A stretch of DNA of 11,498 nt from JBEVMS01 sp040508515 (lineage in GTDB: Bacteria > Pseudomonadota > Gammaproteobacteria > Xanthomonadales > Rhodanobacteraceae), in NCBI GenBank assembly GCA_040508515.1, contig JBEVMS010000251.1:1-11498 (forward strand), written 5' to 3'. The position numbers and the translations under genes are program-made. Positions 1 to 7,193 of this stretch are shown in pieces (the first letter of the stretch is position 1; the number at the start of each line of letters is the position of its first letter). A model generated the notes under the pieces. That model did no database searches. It saw only the letters and a list, made by a program, of their open reading frames with translations, and had not been told where the DNA came from.

Positions 1-2
1 AC

Positions 3-2972
3 GGCAGCGTATGGATCGGTACCTACGCCGGTGCACTGGCCAGGCGTCGCCCCGATGGCAGCTTGCAGCCGATCGCGCTGGCCGGCGCGCCGCAGCGCAA
101 TCAGATTTGGCGGATAGAGGGCGGCGGCAGCGATATCCGCGTGGGCACCCAGCGCGGGTTGTTCCGCGTCGATCCCGACGGCGTGGCACGGCCGGTCTTC
201 AGCGAGCAGACGCTGGCGCCGGAATATGTCTTTGCCAGCGCGCGCGATCGCGCTGGCCGTTTGTGGCTGGCCACGGTGCACGGCGTGGTGCTGGATGATC
301 CGGCCAGCGGCCTGCACCGCTTCCACGGTCAGCCGCTGCTGCTCGGCGGGCTGCCCGGTGAATGGGTGTGGCGGGTGCTGGCCGATCGCGAAGGCGGCAT
401 ATGGTTCACCTTCTACGACGGCGGCGTGGCCTATTTGGCACCGGGTTGGGAAAATTTCACCCGCTACACGCATGTGCCGGACGATCCGCAAAGCCTGCGC
501 GATGCGCGCGCCACTGCGCTGGCACCGAGTTTGGATGGCAAGCTGTGGGTCGGCTCGCATGGCCAGGTCGACAAGCTCGACCCGGCCAGCGGCAAGGCCG
601 AGCCGGTGCTGGATGGACTGCCCAACGAAGTGACCTCGATGTTGGAAGACAGCCACGGTCTCTGGCTGGTGCGACGCGGCGCGCTGCAGCGGTATGCGCA
701 CGGCAAGCTCAGCACGATCGATCCGGAGCGGCGGATGATCGATCGGCCGATCAACCTGACCAGCGATGGCACCGGCATGTTGTATGTGTCGGTCAGTCGC
801 TACGGCCTGGTGCGGATCGATCCTGAGAGCCTGGCGATCACACCGGTGCCATTCGATCCGCAGGTGCGCGATGTCGATCAGTTGTCGGTGGTCCTCGAGG
901 TGCACGATGGGGTGCCGTGGTATTCCAATCACGAGGGTTTGTTGCATTGGAATCCGCGCAGCGCGCAGATGGAATTTGTGCCCGGCGTGCGTCGCGGCGA
1001 CGGCGTCAACGCACTCACCTTCGATGCCGAAGGTTTCTGGCTGGCGCGTTCGGAGGTGCTCGAACATTACCGTTGGCACAACGGTGTGGCGCGTCAGGAC
1101 CGGGTGATCGGCGGCAAGGATGGCTGGCCGGCGCTGGTGGTCAGCGGGTTATGGTCGTCCCGCGACGGCCGCTTGTGGATATTGAGCTTGAACGGGCTGT
1201 GGGCCTTCGATCCGGCGCACCCCGGCCTCAAGCGTTTCGCGTTGCAAAACGGTTTTCTCAGCAGCGAGTTCACCAGTTCACCGATCGCGCTCACCGGCGA
1301 TGGACGAATCTTCGCCTTGACCCAGGGTGGCGTGCTCAGCTTCAAGCCCGAGCAGTTGCACGAAAGCACGCAGGCGCCGCCCTTGGCGATCGCCGCCTTG
1401 AGCACGCGCGGCGAATATGGCGAGCGCCAGCTTTCACCCGCCAGCCGCGACCTGCAGATGGGCTGGACCGACCGTGGGCTCAAGGTGGTGGCGCGCGCAT
1501 TGTCCTACATCGACCCCGGCGCCAACCGCTACCGCTTTCAGTTGCAGGGACTGGACGAGCACTGGGTCGACGTCAGCGACCGCGGTGAGCGTGAATTCAG
1601 CGGCTTGCGTGCGGGCGACTACCGGCTGCGCATCATGGCCGCCGGCGCCGAGGGCGGTTGGGGCGAGTTGGCGCAACCTTTGACCATCCACGTCGCCGCG
1701 CCACCGTGGATGCGCTGGTGGGCCTGGTTGAGCTATCTCGCCGGGGCCATTTTGTTGGGCTGGCTTGCCTTGCGCGCCTGGCGCCGGCGCTTGAGCCAGC
1801 GCCACGCGATGCAGCTCGCCGAACAGCGTCGCCATCTGGCTGAGCAAGCCAATGCGGCCAAGACGGTGTTCCTGGCAACGCTCAGCCATGAGATCCGCAC
1901 ACCGATGACCGGGGTGCTGGGCATGGCCGAACTGCTCCTGGCGACCTCGCTGGATACGACTCAGCACGACTACGCGCGCACCATCCAGCGCTCCGGCGAC
2001 ATGCTGCTGCGCTTGCTCAACGATGCGCTGGATTTGGCACGTATCGAAGCGGGCCGGATGACGTTGGAGCGTGATGTTTTCAGTCCGCGCGCGCTGCTGG
2101 AAGAAGTCGCCGCCTTGGAACGCGCGCTGGCGCAAGTGAAGGGGCTGCAACTGCATCAGCAAATCGCCGCGGACCTGCCGGACTGGGTGGCTGGTGACGT
2201 GGTGCGAGTGCGCCAGATTCTATTCAACCTGGTCGGCAACGCCTTGAAGTTCACCGAGCGTGGCGCGGTGACGCTGGCGGCGCGGTGTGATGACGCCGGC
2301 TTGCTGTTCAGCGTCAGCGATACCGGGCCAGGCATTCCCGAAGCGGTGCAGGCGCGCCTGTTCCAGCCGTTCGAGCAGGGCGCCGGACCGCAACGGCACG
2401 CCGGCAGCGGACTGGGTCTGGCGATCTGCCGGGAGCTGGCGGCGCTGATGGGCGGCAGCATCGCGCTGGTGTCGCGGGTGGCGCATGGCAGCACCTTCCA
2501 CCTGCGCTTGCCGTTGCGTGCGGCGGCCGCGCCGCTGCGTGCCTCGCAGCCGATATCTGGTGCGCCGATCAGTCGGCATGAGGGTGCGCGCCACGTGCTA
2601 CTGGTGGAGGCTGACGCAACCGTGGCGACGGTCCTGCGCGGCATACTCGAAGGGCAGGGACATCGGGTCAGTGCCGTCGGCAACGGCTTGCTGGCGTTGG
2701 CCGAACTGAGCGGCGAGCCATTCGATCTCTTGCTGCTAAGTCTGGAGTTGCCCGGGCTGGATGGTTTCCAACTGGCGCGTATCGTGCGCCAGCGGTTATC
2801 GCTGGGCTACCTGCCGATTCTGGCGCTGTCGAATACGGTCGCCGCTGACGACGAGCAGCGCGCGCGCGCGGCGGGCATCGATGCGCTGCTACGCAAACCA
2901 CTTACCGGCGAGCAACTGGCCGGCGCACTGACGAGCCTGCTGGCCGCGCAACCGGCCGTCGCATTGAGCTAG
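3..2972 (+). CDS. Propeller-type hybrid sensor histidine kinase with degenerate receiver (copy 1, 5'-truncated by window)
   Basis: Membrane hybrid kinase expected to sense a periplasmic ligand and autophosphorylate. The reading frame is open from base 3, and the first visible residues (GSVWIGTYAG) already form a propeller blade, so the true start lies outside the window. Internal TTG/ATG codons are not the start. By alignment with the next gene, about 209 N-terminal residues are missing. Counting base 3 as residue 1 of 989: Reg_prop blades about 1-455, Y_Y_Y domain about 493-565, membrane helix about 572-593, and HisKA with phosphoacceptor His629 in LATLSHEIRTPMTG. HATPase_c follows, with N box NLVGNALKFTE, DTGPGIP and GSGLGLAI all intact. 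The C-terminal receiver is about 864-985. It lacks the phosphoacceptor Asp (Ser913, motif LLSLELPGLDG) and has VEAD instead of VEDD (Ala870), but keeps Lys965. No HPt or DNA-binding domain is present. The next gene starts 47 bp downstream with no terminator visible between them, so they probably form an operon. Family is certain; ligand and partner are unknown. Confidence 0.93.
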   Translation, partial: GSVWIGTYAGALARRRPDGSLQPIALAGAPQRNQIWRIEGGGSDIRVGTQRGLFRVDPDGVARPVFSEQTLAPEYVFASARDRAGRLWLATVHGVVLDDPASGLHRFHGQPLLLGGLPGEWVWRVLADREGGIWFTFYDGGVAYLAPGWENFTRYTHVPDDPQSLRDARATALAPSLDGKLWVGSHGQVDKLDPASGKAEPVLDGLPNEVTSMLEDSHGLWLVRRGALQRYAHGKLSTIDPERRMIDRPINLTSDGTGMLYVSVSRYGLVRIDPESLAITPVPFDPQVRDVDQLSVVLEVHDGVPWYSNHEGLLHWNPRSAQMEFVPGVRRGDGVNALTFDAEGFWLARSEVLEHYRWHNGVARQDRVIGGKDGWPALVVSGLWSSRDGRLWILSLNGLWAFDPAHPGLKRFALQNGFLSSEFTSSPIALTGDGRIFALTQGGVLSFKPEQLHESTQAPPLAIAALSTRGEYGERQLSPASRDLQMGWTDRGLKVVARALSYIDPGANRYRFQLQGLDEHWVDVSDRGEREFSGLRAGDYRLRIMAAGAEGGWGELAQPLTIHVAAPPWMRWWAWLSYLAGAILLGWLALRAWRRRLSQRHAMQLAEQRRHLAEQANAAKTVFLATLSHEIRTPMTGVLGMAELLLATSLDTTQHDYARTIQRSGDMLLRLLNDALDLARIEAGRMTLERDVFSPRALLEEVAALERALAQVKGLQLHQQIAADLPDWVAGDVVRVRQILFNLVGNALKFTERGAVTLAARCDDAGLLFSVSDTGPGIPEAVQARLFQPFEQGAGPQRHAGSGLGLAICRELAALMGGSIALVSRVAHGSTFHLRLPLRAAAAPLRASQPISGAPISRHEGARHVLLVEADATVATVLRGILEGQGHRVSAVGNGLLALAELSGEPFDLLLLSLELPGLDGFQLARIVRQRLSLGYLPILALSNTVAADDEQRARAAGIDALLRKPLTGEQLAGALTSLLAAQPAVALS
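2592..2957 (+). other. Pseudoreceiver domain of copy 1 kinase
   Basis: This segment encodes the REC fold at the end of the first kinase. Residues usually needed for aspartyl phosphorylation are changed. The codon at 2739-2741 is AGT (Ser) where the paralogue has GAT/GAC-type Asp (D1119 of copy 2, motif LLDLDLP). The codon at 2610-2612 is GCT (Ala) where the paralogue has Asp1076 of the acidic metal-binding pair. The switch-type Ser (LPILALS) and the conserved Lys (LLRKPLT, codon 2895-2897) remain, and the frame is intact. The domain therefore probably folds but cannot be phosphorylated in the normal way. The substitutions are seen directly; loss of phosphorylation follows from general knowledge of CheY-like domains. 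Confidence 0.85.
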
Positions 2973-3019
2973 CGTGCCGGTCGGTGCTGGTCCTCTCGTC
3001 GCTATCGATTTGAGCTGGC

Positions 3020-6000
3020 ATGATGGCGCGGTTCATAGGGGACGTCATGTTGCTGTCGTTGCTCGTAGGGTTTGCCTTGTTGACCACGCCGGCGGCTACG
3101 GTCCATGCCGCCGCCATGGCAGCGCCGGCCTCAGTGGTGAATCTGCCGACCCCGCAGTTTCGTCGTTACGGCATCACCGACGGTTTGCCCAGCAGCAGCG
3201 TCTATGTGGCGGTGCAGGGCAACGATGGCGCGATGTGGTTTGGCACCAAGAGCGGCATCGCGCGCTACGACGGCATCGACTTCAAGGTGTTCCGGCATAT
3301 CGCTGACGATCCGGGGTCGCTCTACAACAACGGGATCGCCAGCCTGGTGGTGGACGATCGTGGTCGCTTGTGGGCTGGCGGGCTGGAGGCTGGCCTCAAT
3401 CGGTACGACTCGGCCAGCGGCACATTCCGGCATTGGGGGCATCGTGCGGACGATCCGAACAGCCTGACCAGCGACAAAGTCTGGACCTTGCTGCAAACCC
3501 GCGACGGTACCCTGCTGGTCGGCACCGCCCGCGGACTTGATCGCATGCGCGCGGGCGGCACGGGGTTTGAGCATCTGTCGATTCCGTTGCTGGGCGCCGA
3601 TCCGCAGGCGCTGGGCACGGTCAGTGCTCTGTACGAGGACGTCAACCATCAGCTGTGGATCGGCTGCACCCAGGGCGTGTTCCGGCGCGATGTCAACGGG
3701 CAGATGCATCGGGTGACGCGGCTTGATTCGAACAAGCCGATCGATGCCTGGCATATCGATGGCGAAGGCAACCAGTTGCGCATTGCCTCCACCGACGGGC
3801 TGCTCCTGGTCGGTGCCGACGATGTGGCGCGTCCGCTGGCGCAGGAGCAATTGCAAGGCATCAACGTGCTCAGCAGCGTGCGCGATGGTGAGGGCCGGCT
3901 ATGGGTTGGTACCCAGCGCGGACTCTTTCTGCAACACGATCGCGCCGCACCGATGCGGCCCGTGGTTGACCAGCCGGTGCTTAACGGCAATTTGCCGGGC
4001 AGTTGGGTGTGGACGCTCTATACCGACCGCGAAGGCGGTTTATGGGTCGGGCTGGTCGATGGCGGGGTGGCCTATCTTGCGCCTGGCTGGGACCACTTCA
4101 GCCGCTATGCGCATATTCCGGACGACCCGGCCAGCTTGCGCGACGCGGTGGCCACCGCCGTTGCGAGGGGTCATGACGGGCGAGTCTGGGTGGGCCAGCG
4201 TGCGGGACGGGTGGACAAGCTCGATCCGATCAGCGGCGCGGTCGAGCATGTTCTGAGTGGCTTGCAGGGCGACGTGCAGGCGATGACCGAAGACGATACC
4301 GGGCAGCTCTGGGTTGTCTCGCAGAGCGCGCTTTATCGCTATGCGCATGGCCGGCTGGATCCGGTCGACGTCAAAGGGCAGGGCTTGCGGCATCCGCTGG
4401 AAGTGGAGTTGGGCCCGGACAACCATTTGTATGCGCGCAGCTTTGGCGATGGGTTGTTTCGAATCGACCGGCAAACCCTGGCAGTCACCCCGGTGCCGTT
4501 GCAACCCAATGACGAACGGGCGCATTGGGGCAATCAGATGACGCTCGAAGGTGGCGTATTCTGGTATGCCAGCGATGGCGGTTTGTGGCGGTTGGCGGCC
4601 AATCATCGCTATTTCGAACCGGTGCCCGGCGTGGCGCGCGACCGCGCGGTGGATGCATTCGGCTTTGCCCGGCGGGGGGTGTGGCTGGCCCGCCCCGACG
4701 GTCTTGAGTATTACCGTTACCAGGGCGACGCGCTGGTGCTTGAACGGCAGATCAAAGCGGACGATGGATGGCCGTCGATCAACGTGTCCGATCTGAGTGT
4801 GGATGCGCTAGGCCGGCTGTGGCTGTTCGGACGCGATGGTTTGTGGCGCTACGACCCGGCGGCGTCGCGCTTTCGTCAGTTGGGGCTGCGCGACGGATTG
4901 AACAACGGCGAGTTCTATCGTGGCTATGCGCGGATGCCCAGCGGCATGATTTACGCGCCGACCCTGGGCGGCGTGGTTGGCTTCAACCCGGCGATGACCG
5001 ATAAGGAATCCAGTCCGCCGCCGCTGGCAGTGACCGGGATAAGCCTGCGCGAGCCGGATGCCGTGATCAAGCGCAGCCCGCCGTTCGACGGCATTCTGCA
5101 GGTGGACTGGCGCAACCGCGGCTTGACCGTGCAGGCGCGGGCTTTTTCCTATGTCGACCCGCTGTCCAACCGTTACCGTTTCCGCCTGGACGGGTTCGAT
5201 CCCGGCTGGGTGGAAACTGGCAACCGCGGCGAACGGGATTTTGCCGGCCTGACCGCGGGCGACTACACGCTGGAAATTCGCGCGGCCAGCGCCGATGGCG
5301 AGTGGGGCAGCCTGGCCTTGCCGCTGCGCATTCATGTGCAGGCACCGCCGTGGGTGCGCTGGTGGGCCTGGCTGATCTACGCCGCGGTGAGCAGCCTGTT
5401 GTTGTGGTTGCTGATGCACTTTTGGCGCCGCCGCCTGGCCCAGCGCCACACGGTTGGCCTGGTAAAGCAGCAACGCCATTTGGCCGAGCAGGCCAACGCG
5501 GCCAAGACGCAGTTTCTGGCCACCCTGAGCCACGAAATCCGCACGCCGATGACGGGTGTGCTGGGCATGGCGGAGCTTTTGCTGGCCACGCCGCTGAGTC
5601 AACAGCAATTGGGCTATGCCGAAACGATCCAGCGCGCTGGCGACCTGCTGCTCAAGCTGCTCAACGATGCATTGGATCTGGCGCGGATCGAGGCCGGCCG
5701 CATGGCGCTGGACGTGGCGCCGTTCGATCCGCGCGCGCTGGTCGATGAAGTGGCGCAGTTGGAAAGCGCGCGTGCGCGAGCCAAGGGGCTGGCCTTTTCG
5801 GTGCAGATCGCCGACGACCTGCCGGCCTGGCTCAACGGCGATGCGTTTCGCATCCGGCAGATTTTGTTCAACCTCACCAACAATGCGTTCAAGTTTACCG
5901 AGCGCGGCAGTGTGGTCCTGGCCGCGCAACGCCATCAGGGCGGCGTCTTGTTCAGCATCAGCGACACCGGTCCGGGTATTCCGGAAGCGGCGCAGGCGCG

Positions 6001-6595
6001 CTTGTTCCTGCCGTTCGAGCAAGGGGCCGGGCCACATCGGCGCGGCGGCAGCGGGCTGGGCTTGGCGATTTGCCGCGAACTGGCCTCGCTGATGGGGGGC
6101 AGCATCGATCTGACCTCGCGGGTGGCGCATGGCACCACGTTTCGCTTGCATTTGCCGTTGAGCGAAGTCAGCCCGCCGTCCATGGAGATAGCGCAAGTTG
6201 CGCCGGTGCGACATGCCGGTTCGCGGCATGTCCTGTTGGTGGAGGACGACGCGATCGTGGCCGCGGTGATGTGCGGTCTGTTGCAGTCGCAAGGACATAG
6301 CGTGATCTACGTCGGCAATGGCTTGGGCGCGCTGTCGGAGCTCAGCCGGCAACGCTTTGACGTGATGTTGCTGGATCTGGATCTGCCAGGTGTGGACGGC
6401 TTTCAACTGGCGCGCATCGTGCGCCAGCGTCGGCACGAGTGGGATCTGCCGATCATCGCGATTTCGGCGCGCTCGGCCGGCGATGAGGAGCAGCGCATCC
6501 GCGAGGTCGGCATGGATGGTTTCCTGCGCAAGCCGCTGACCGGCGAGCAATTGGCGGCGATTCTGGCCGAGCTTCCGCAAGCGACGATCGGCTAG
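3020..6595 (+). CDS. Propeller-type hybrid sensor histidine kinase (copy 2, complete)
   Basis: Complete 1191-residue hybrid kinase and tandem paralogue of the preceding gene. A signal-like N-terminus (hydrophobic LLSLLVGFALL, possible cleavage near VHA, residue 30) precedes about 14 propeller blades (about 47-660), suggesting two seven-bladed propellers in the periplasm. Then come a Y_Y_Y domain (about 702-774), a membrane helix (about 781-801), HisKA with His838 (LATLSHEIRTPMTG), and HATPase_c (N box NLTNNAFKFTE at 951-961, DTGPGIP 982-988, GSGLGLAI 1010-1017). The receiver has an intact acidic pair E1075/D1076, phosphoacceptor Asp1119, switch Ser1149 and Lys1171. The layout resembles the hybrid two-component systems of Bacteroides but lacks their C-terminal AraC-type domain, so phosphate must pass to an HPt or regulator elsewhere, or the receiver must act by contact. 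Start chosen at the ATG giving a basic residue before the hydrophobic core. The in-frame ATG at 3047 has a better ribosome site and would give 1182 aa. Ligand unknown. Confidence 0.95.
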   Translation: MMARFIGDVMLLSLLVGFALLTTPAATVHAAAMAAPASVVNLPTPQFRRYGITDGLPSSSVYVAVQGNDGAMWFGTKSGIARYDGIDFKVFRHIADDPGSLYNNGIASLVVDDRGRLWAGGLEAGLNRYDSASGTFRHWGHRADDPNSLTSDKVWTLLQTRDGTLLVGTARGLDRMRAGGTGFEHLSIPLLGADPQALGTVSALYEDVNHQLWIGCTQGVFRRDVNGQMHRVTRLDSNKPIDAWHIDGEGNQLRIASTDGLLLVGADDVARPLAQEQLQGINVLSSVRDGEGRLWVGTQRGLFLQHDRAAPMRPVVDQPVLNGNLPGSWVWTLYTDREGGLWVGLVDGGVAYLAPGWDHFSRYAHIPDDPASLRDAVATAVARGHDGRVWVGQRAGRVDKLDPISGAVEHVLSGLQGDVQAMTEDDTGQLWVVSQSALYRYAHGRLDPVDVKGQGLRHPLEVELGPDNHLYARSFGDGLFRIDRQTLAVTPVPLQPNDERAHWGNQMTLEGGVFWYASDGGLWRLAANHRYFEPVPGVARDRAVDAFGFARRGVWLARPDGLEYYRYQGDALVLERQIKADDGWPSINVSDLSVDALGRLWLFGRDGLWRYDPAASRFRQLGLRDGLNNGEFYRGYARMPSGMIYAPTLGGVVGFNPAMTDKESSPPPLAVTGISLREPDAVIKRSPPFDGILQVDWRNRGLTVQARAFSYVDPLSNRYRFRLDGFDPGWVETGNRGERDFAGLTAGDYTLEIRAASADGEWGSLALPLRIHVQAPPWVRWWAWLIYAAVSSLLLWLLMHFWRRRLAQRHTVGLVKQQRHLAEQANAAKTQFLATLSHEIRTPMTGVLGMAELLLATPLSQQQLGYAETIQRAGDLLLKLLNDALDLARIEAGRMALDVAPFDPRALVDEVAQLESARARAKGLAFSVQIADDLPAWLNGDAFRIRQILFNLTNNAFKFTERGSVVLAAQRHQGGVLFSISDTGPGIPEAAQARLFLPFEQGAGPHRRGGSGLGLAICRELASLMGGSIDLTSRVAHGTTFRLHLPLSEVSPPSMEIAQVAPVRHAGSRHVLLVEDDAIVAAVMCGLLQSQGHSVIYVGNGLGALSELSRQRFDVMLLDLDLPGVDGFQLARIVRQRRHEWDLPIIAISARSAGDEEQRIREVGMDGFLRKPLTGEQLAAILAELPQATIG
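3037..3042 (+). promoter_or_regulatory. Shine-Dalgarno-like AGGGGA favouring alternative start at 3047
   Basis: AGGGGA lies 4 bases before the in-frame ATG at 3047-3049. The upstream ATGs at 3020 and 3023 have only a weak GAG before them. Starting at 3047 still leaves a hydrophobic signal segment but removes the only basic residue (Arg4) from the n-region, so the choice is open. Confidence 0.3.
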
Positions 6596-6604
6596 CCGCA
6601 CGCC

Positions 6605-7027
6605 CTACATGTCGTGCTTGCTGACCTCAAAACCCTGGCGCTGATAGTCGCGCCAGCGCAAGCGCGAACCTTCGCGTTCGGCCGGATCGGCGGCGACCAC
6701 TTCCAGCACGCGCTGGTAGTGCCCCGGCGCGCATTGCTCGCGCAGGTTGATCACCAGCGGGCGATCGGCGGTTTCCACGCCCGGCGGCACGATTAGCACC
6801 GCGGTATTGGCGTCGTCATCGTCGCCGGCCAACTGATGCGGGATGAAGGCATCCTCGTCGAACGCCCATAGCAGTTCGTCGACCGCTTCGGCTTGCTCGA
6901 AATCGCGCACCAGCACCAGGGTCGGTTGCTGGCTGGCGTAAGCGCGCTTGGCCAGCTCGCACACCAGCAGCAAAGGCTGCTCGCGAAAACGCGGCTTGTC
7001 GATCAGGTAGAAATCGGCGCGTGGCAT
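6605..7027 (-). CDS. holC: DNA polymerase III subunit chi
   Basis: Chi subunit of the DNA polymerase III clamp-loader assembly. In E. coli it pairs with psi and binds the C-terminus of single-stranded DNA-binding protein during lagging-strand synthesis. The product is 140 aa, close to the 147 aa of E. coli chi. It opens with the typical MPRADFYLID, has the family segment ELLWAFDEDAFIPHQLAG (residues 51-68), and ends with an RxRWRDYQRQGFEV stretch corresponding to the E. coli C-terminal helix region. The start at 7027 fits the family N-terminus, though no clear Shine-Dalgarno sequence precedes it. It lies downstream of pepA on the same strand after a 166-bp gap with a strong hairpin, so co-transcription may be modulated there. 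Its stop codon is only 9 bp from the stop of the convergent kinase gene. valS, the usual next gene in E. coli, is absent at this position. Confidence 0.93.
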   Translation of the reverse strand: MPRADFYLIDKPRFREQPLLLVCELAKRAYASQQPTLVLVRDFEQAEAVDELLWAFDEDAFIPHQLAGDDDDANTAVLIVPPGVETADRPLVINLREQCAPGHYQRVLEVVAADPAEREGSRLRWRDYQRQGFEVSKHDM

Positions 7028-7061
7028 AGGCGGCTGCGAGATAGGAATGAGTTTTGGAGTG

Positions 7062-7108
7062 AGGCATGAGTGAAAGCATCCAGCGTGATGCTTTCACTCA
7101 TGATGCCT
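7062..7108. repeat. Strong inverted repeat (hairpin) between pepA and holC
   Basis: A perfect 16-bp inverted repeat, arms CATGAGTGAAAGCATC at 7065-7080 and GATGCTTTCACTCATG at 7087-7102, encloses a 6-base loop (CAGCGT). In an alternative register the stem extends to 19 bp, 7062-7080 pairing into 7108, with one 3-base bulge. No T-tract follows it on either strand, so it does not look like an intrinsic terminator. In the pepA-to-holC transcript it would form a stable stem about 35 bases before the holC start and could affect mRNA stability, processing or holC translation (inference). It could also be a mobile palindromic repeat or a protein-binding site. Confidence 0.85.
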
Positions 7109-7109
7109 G

Positions 7110-7134
7110 GTAGGAGCGGACTTCAGCCGTGGAC
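7110..7134 (+). repeat. Decayed GTAG-headed REP-like element
   Basis: The sequence starts GTAGGAGCGGACTTCAGCC. It resembles the abundant Xanthomonadaceae intergenic element with consensus near GTAGGAGCGGCTTCAGCCGCGAC. The expected GCGGCT/AGCCGC stem around a TC loop is here interrupted by an extra A and ends in CCGTG instead of CCGCG, so the copy looks degenerate. Consensus and family assignment are recalled knowledge, not checked against a database. GTAG-type REPs in this group are thought to be spread by RAYT transposases; none is encoded in this window. Confidence 0.55.
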
Positions 7135-7193
7135 GTGAGTGAGGGAAGTCGGCGCGACGCGGTGGCTCATCGCTTGCTCCTGATCACGCAGCC

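Noticed and set aside
63..65. TTG at 63 as the start of the first kinase
   Set aside because: The same frame is open to the left edge and already encodes a propeller blade, so this codon is internal.
2855..2871. Alternating CG tract as possible Z-DNA or a regulatory repeat
   Set aside because: It is a short stretch of GCG/CGC Ala and Arg codons inside the receiver domain; expected in high-GC coding DNA.
4808..6601. 597-codon open frame on the - strand opposite the second kinase
   Set aside because: It is antisense to well-conserved kinase domains, and its product is Arg/Gln/His-rich without domain motifs; shadow frame.
7065..7102. Hairpin as a rho-independent terminator of pepA
   Set aside because: No run of T follows the stem in either direction, so it is annotated as an inverted repeat only.
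7028..7193. Possible longer holC N-terminus, since the frame stays open upstream of 7027
   Set aside because: The family N-terminus matches the ATG at 7027, and upstream residues come from repeat sequence without a ribosome site.
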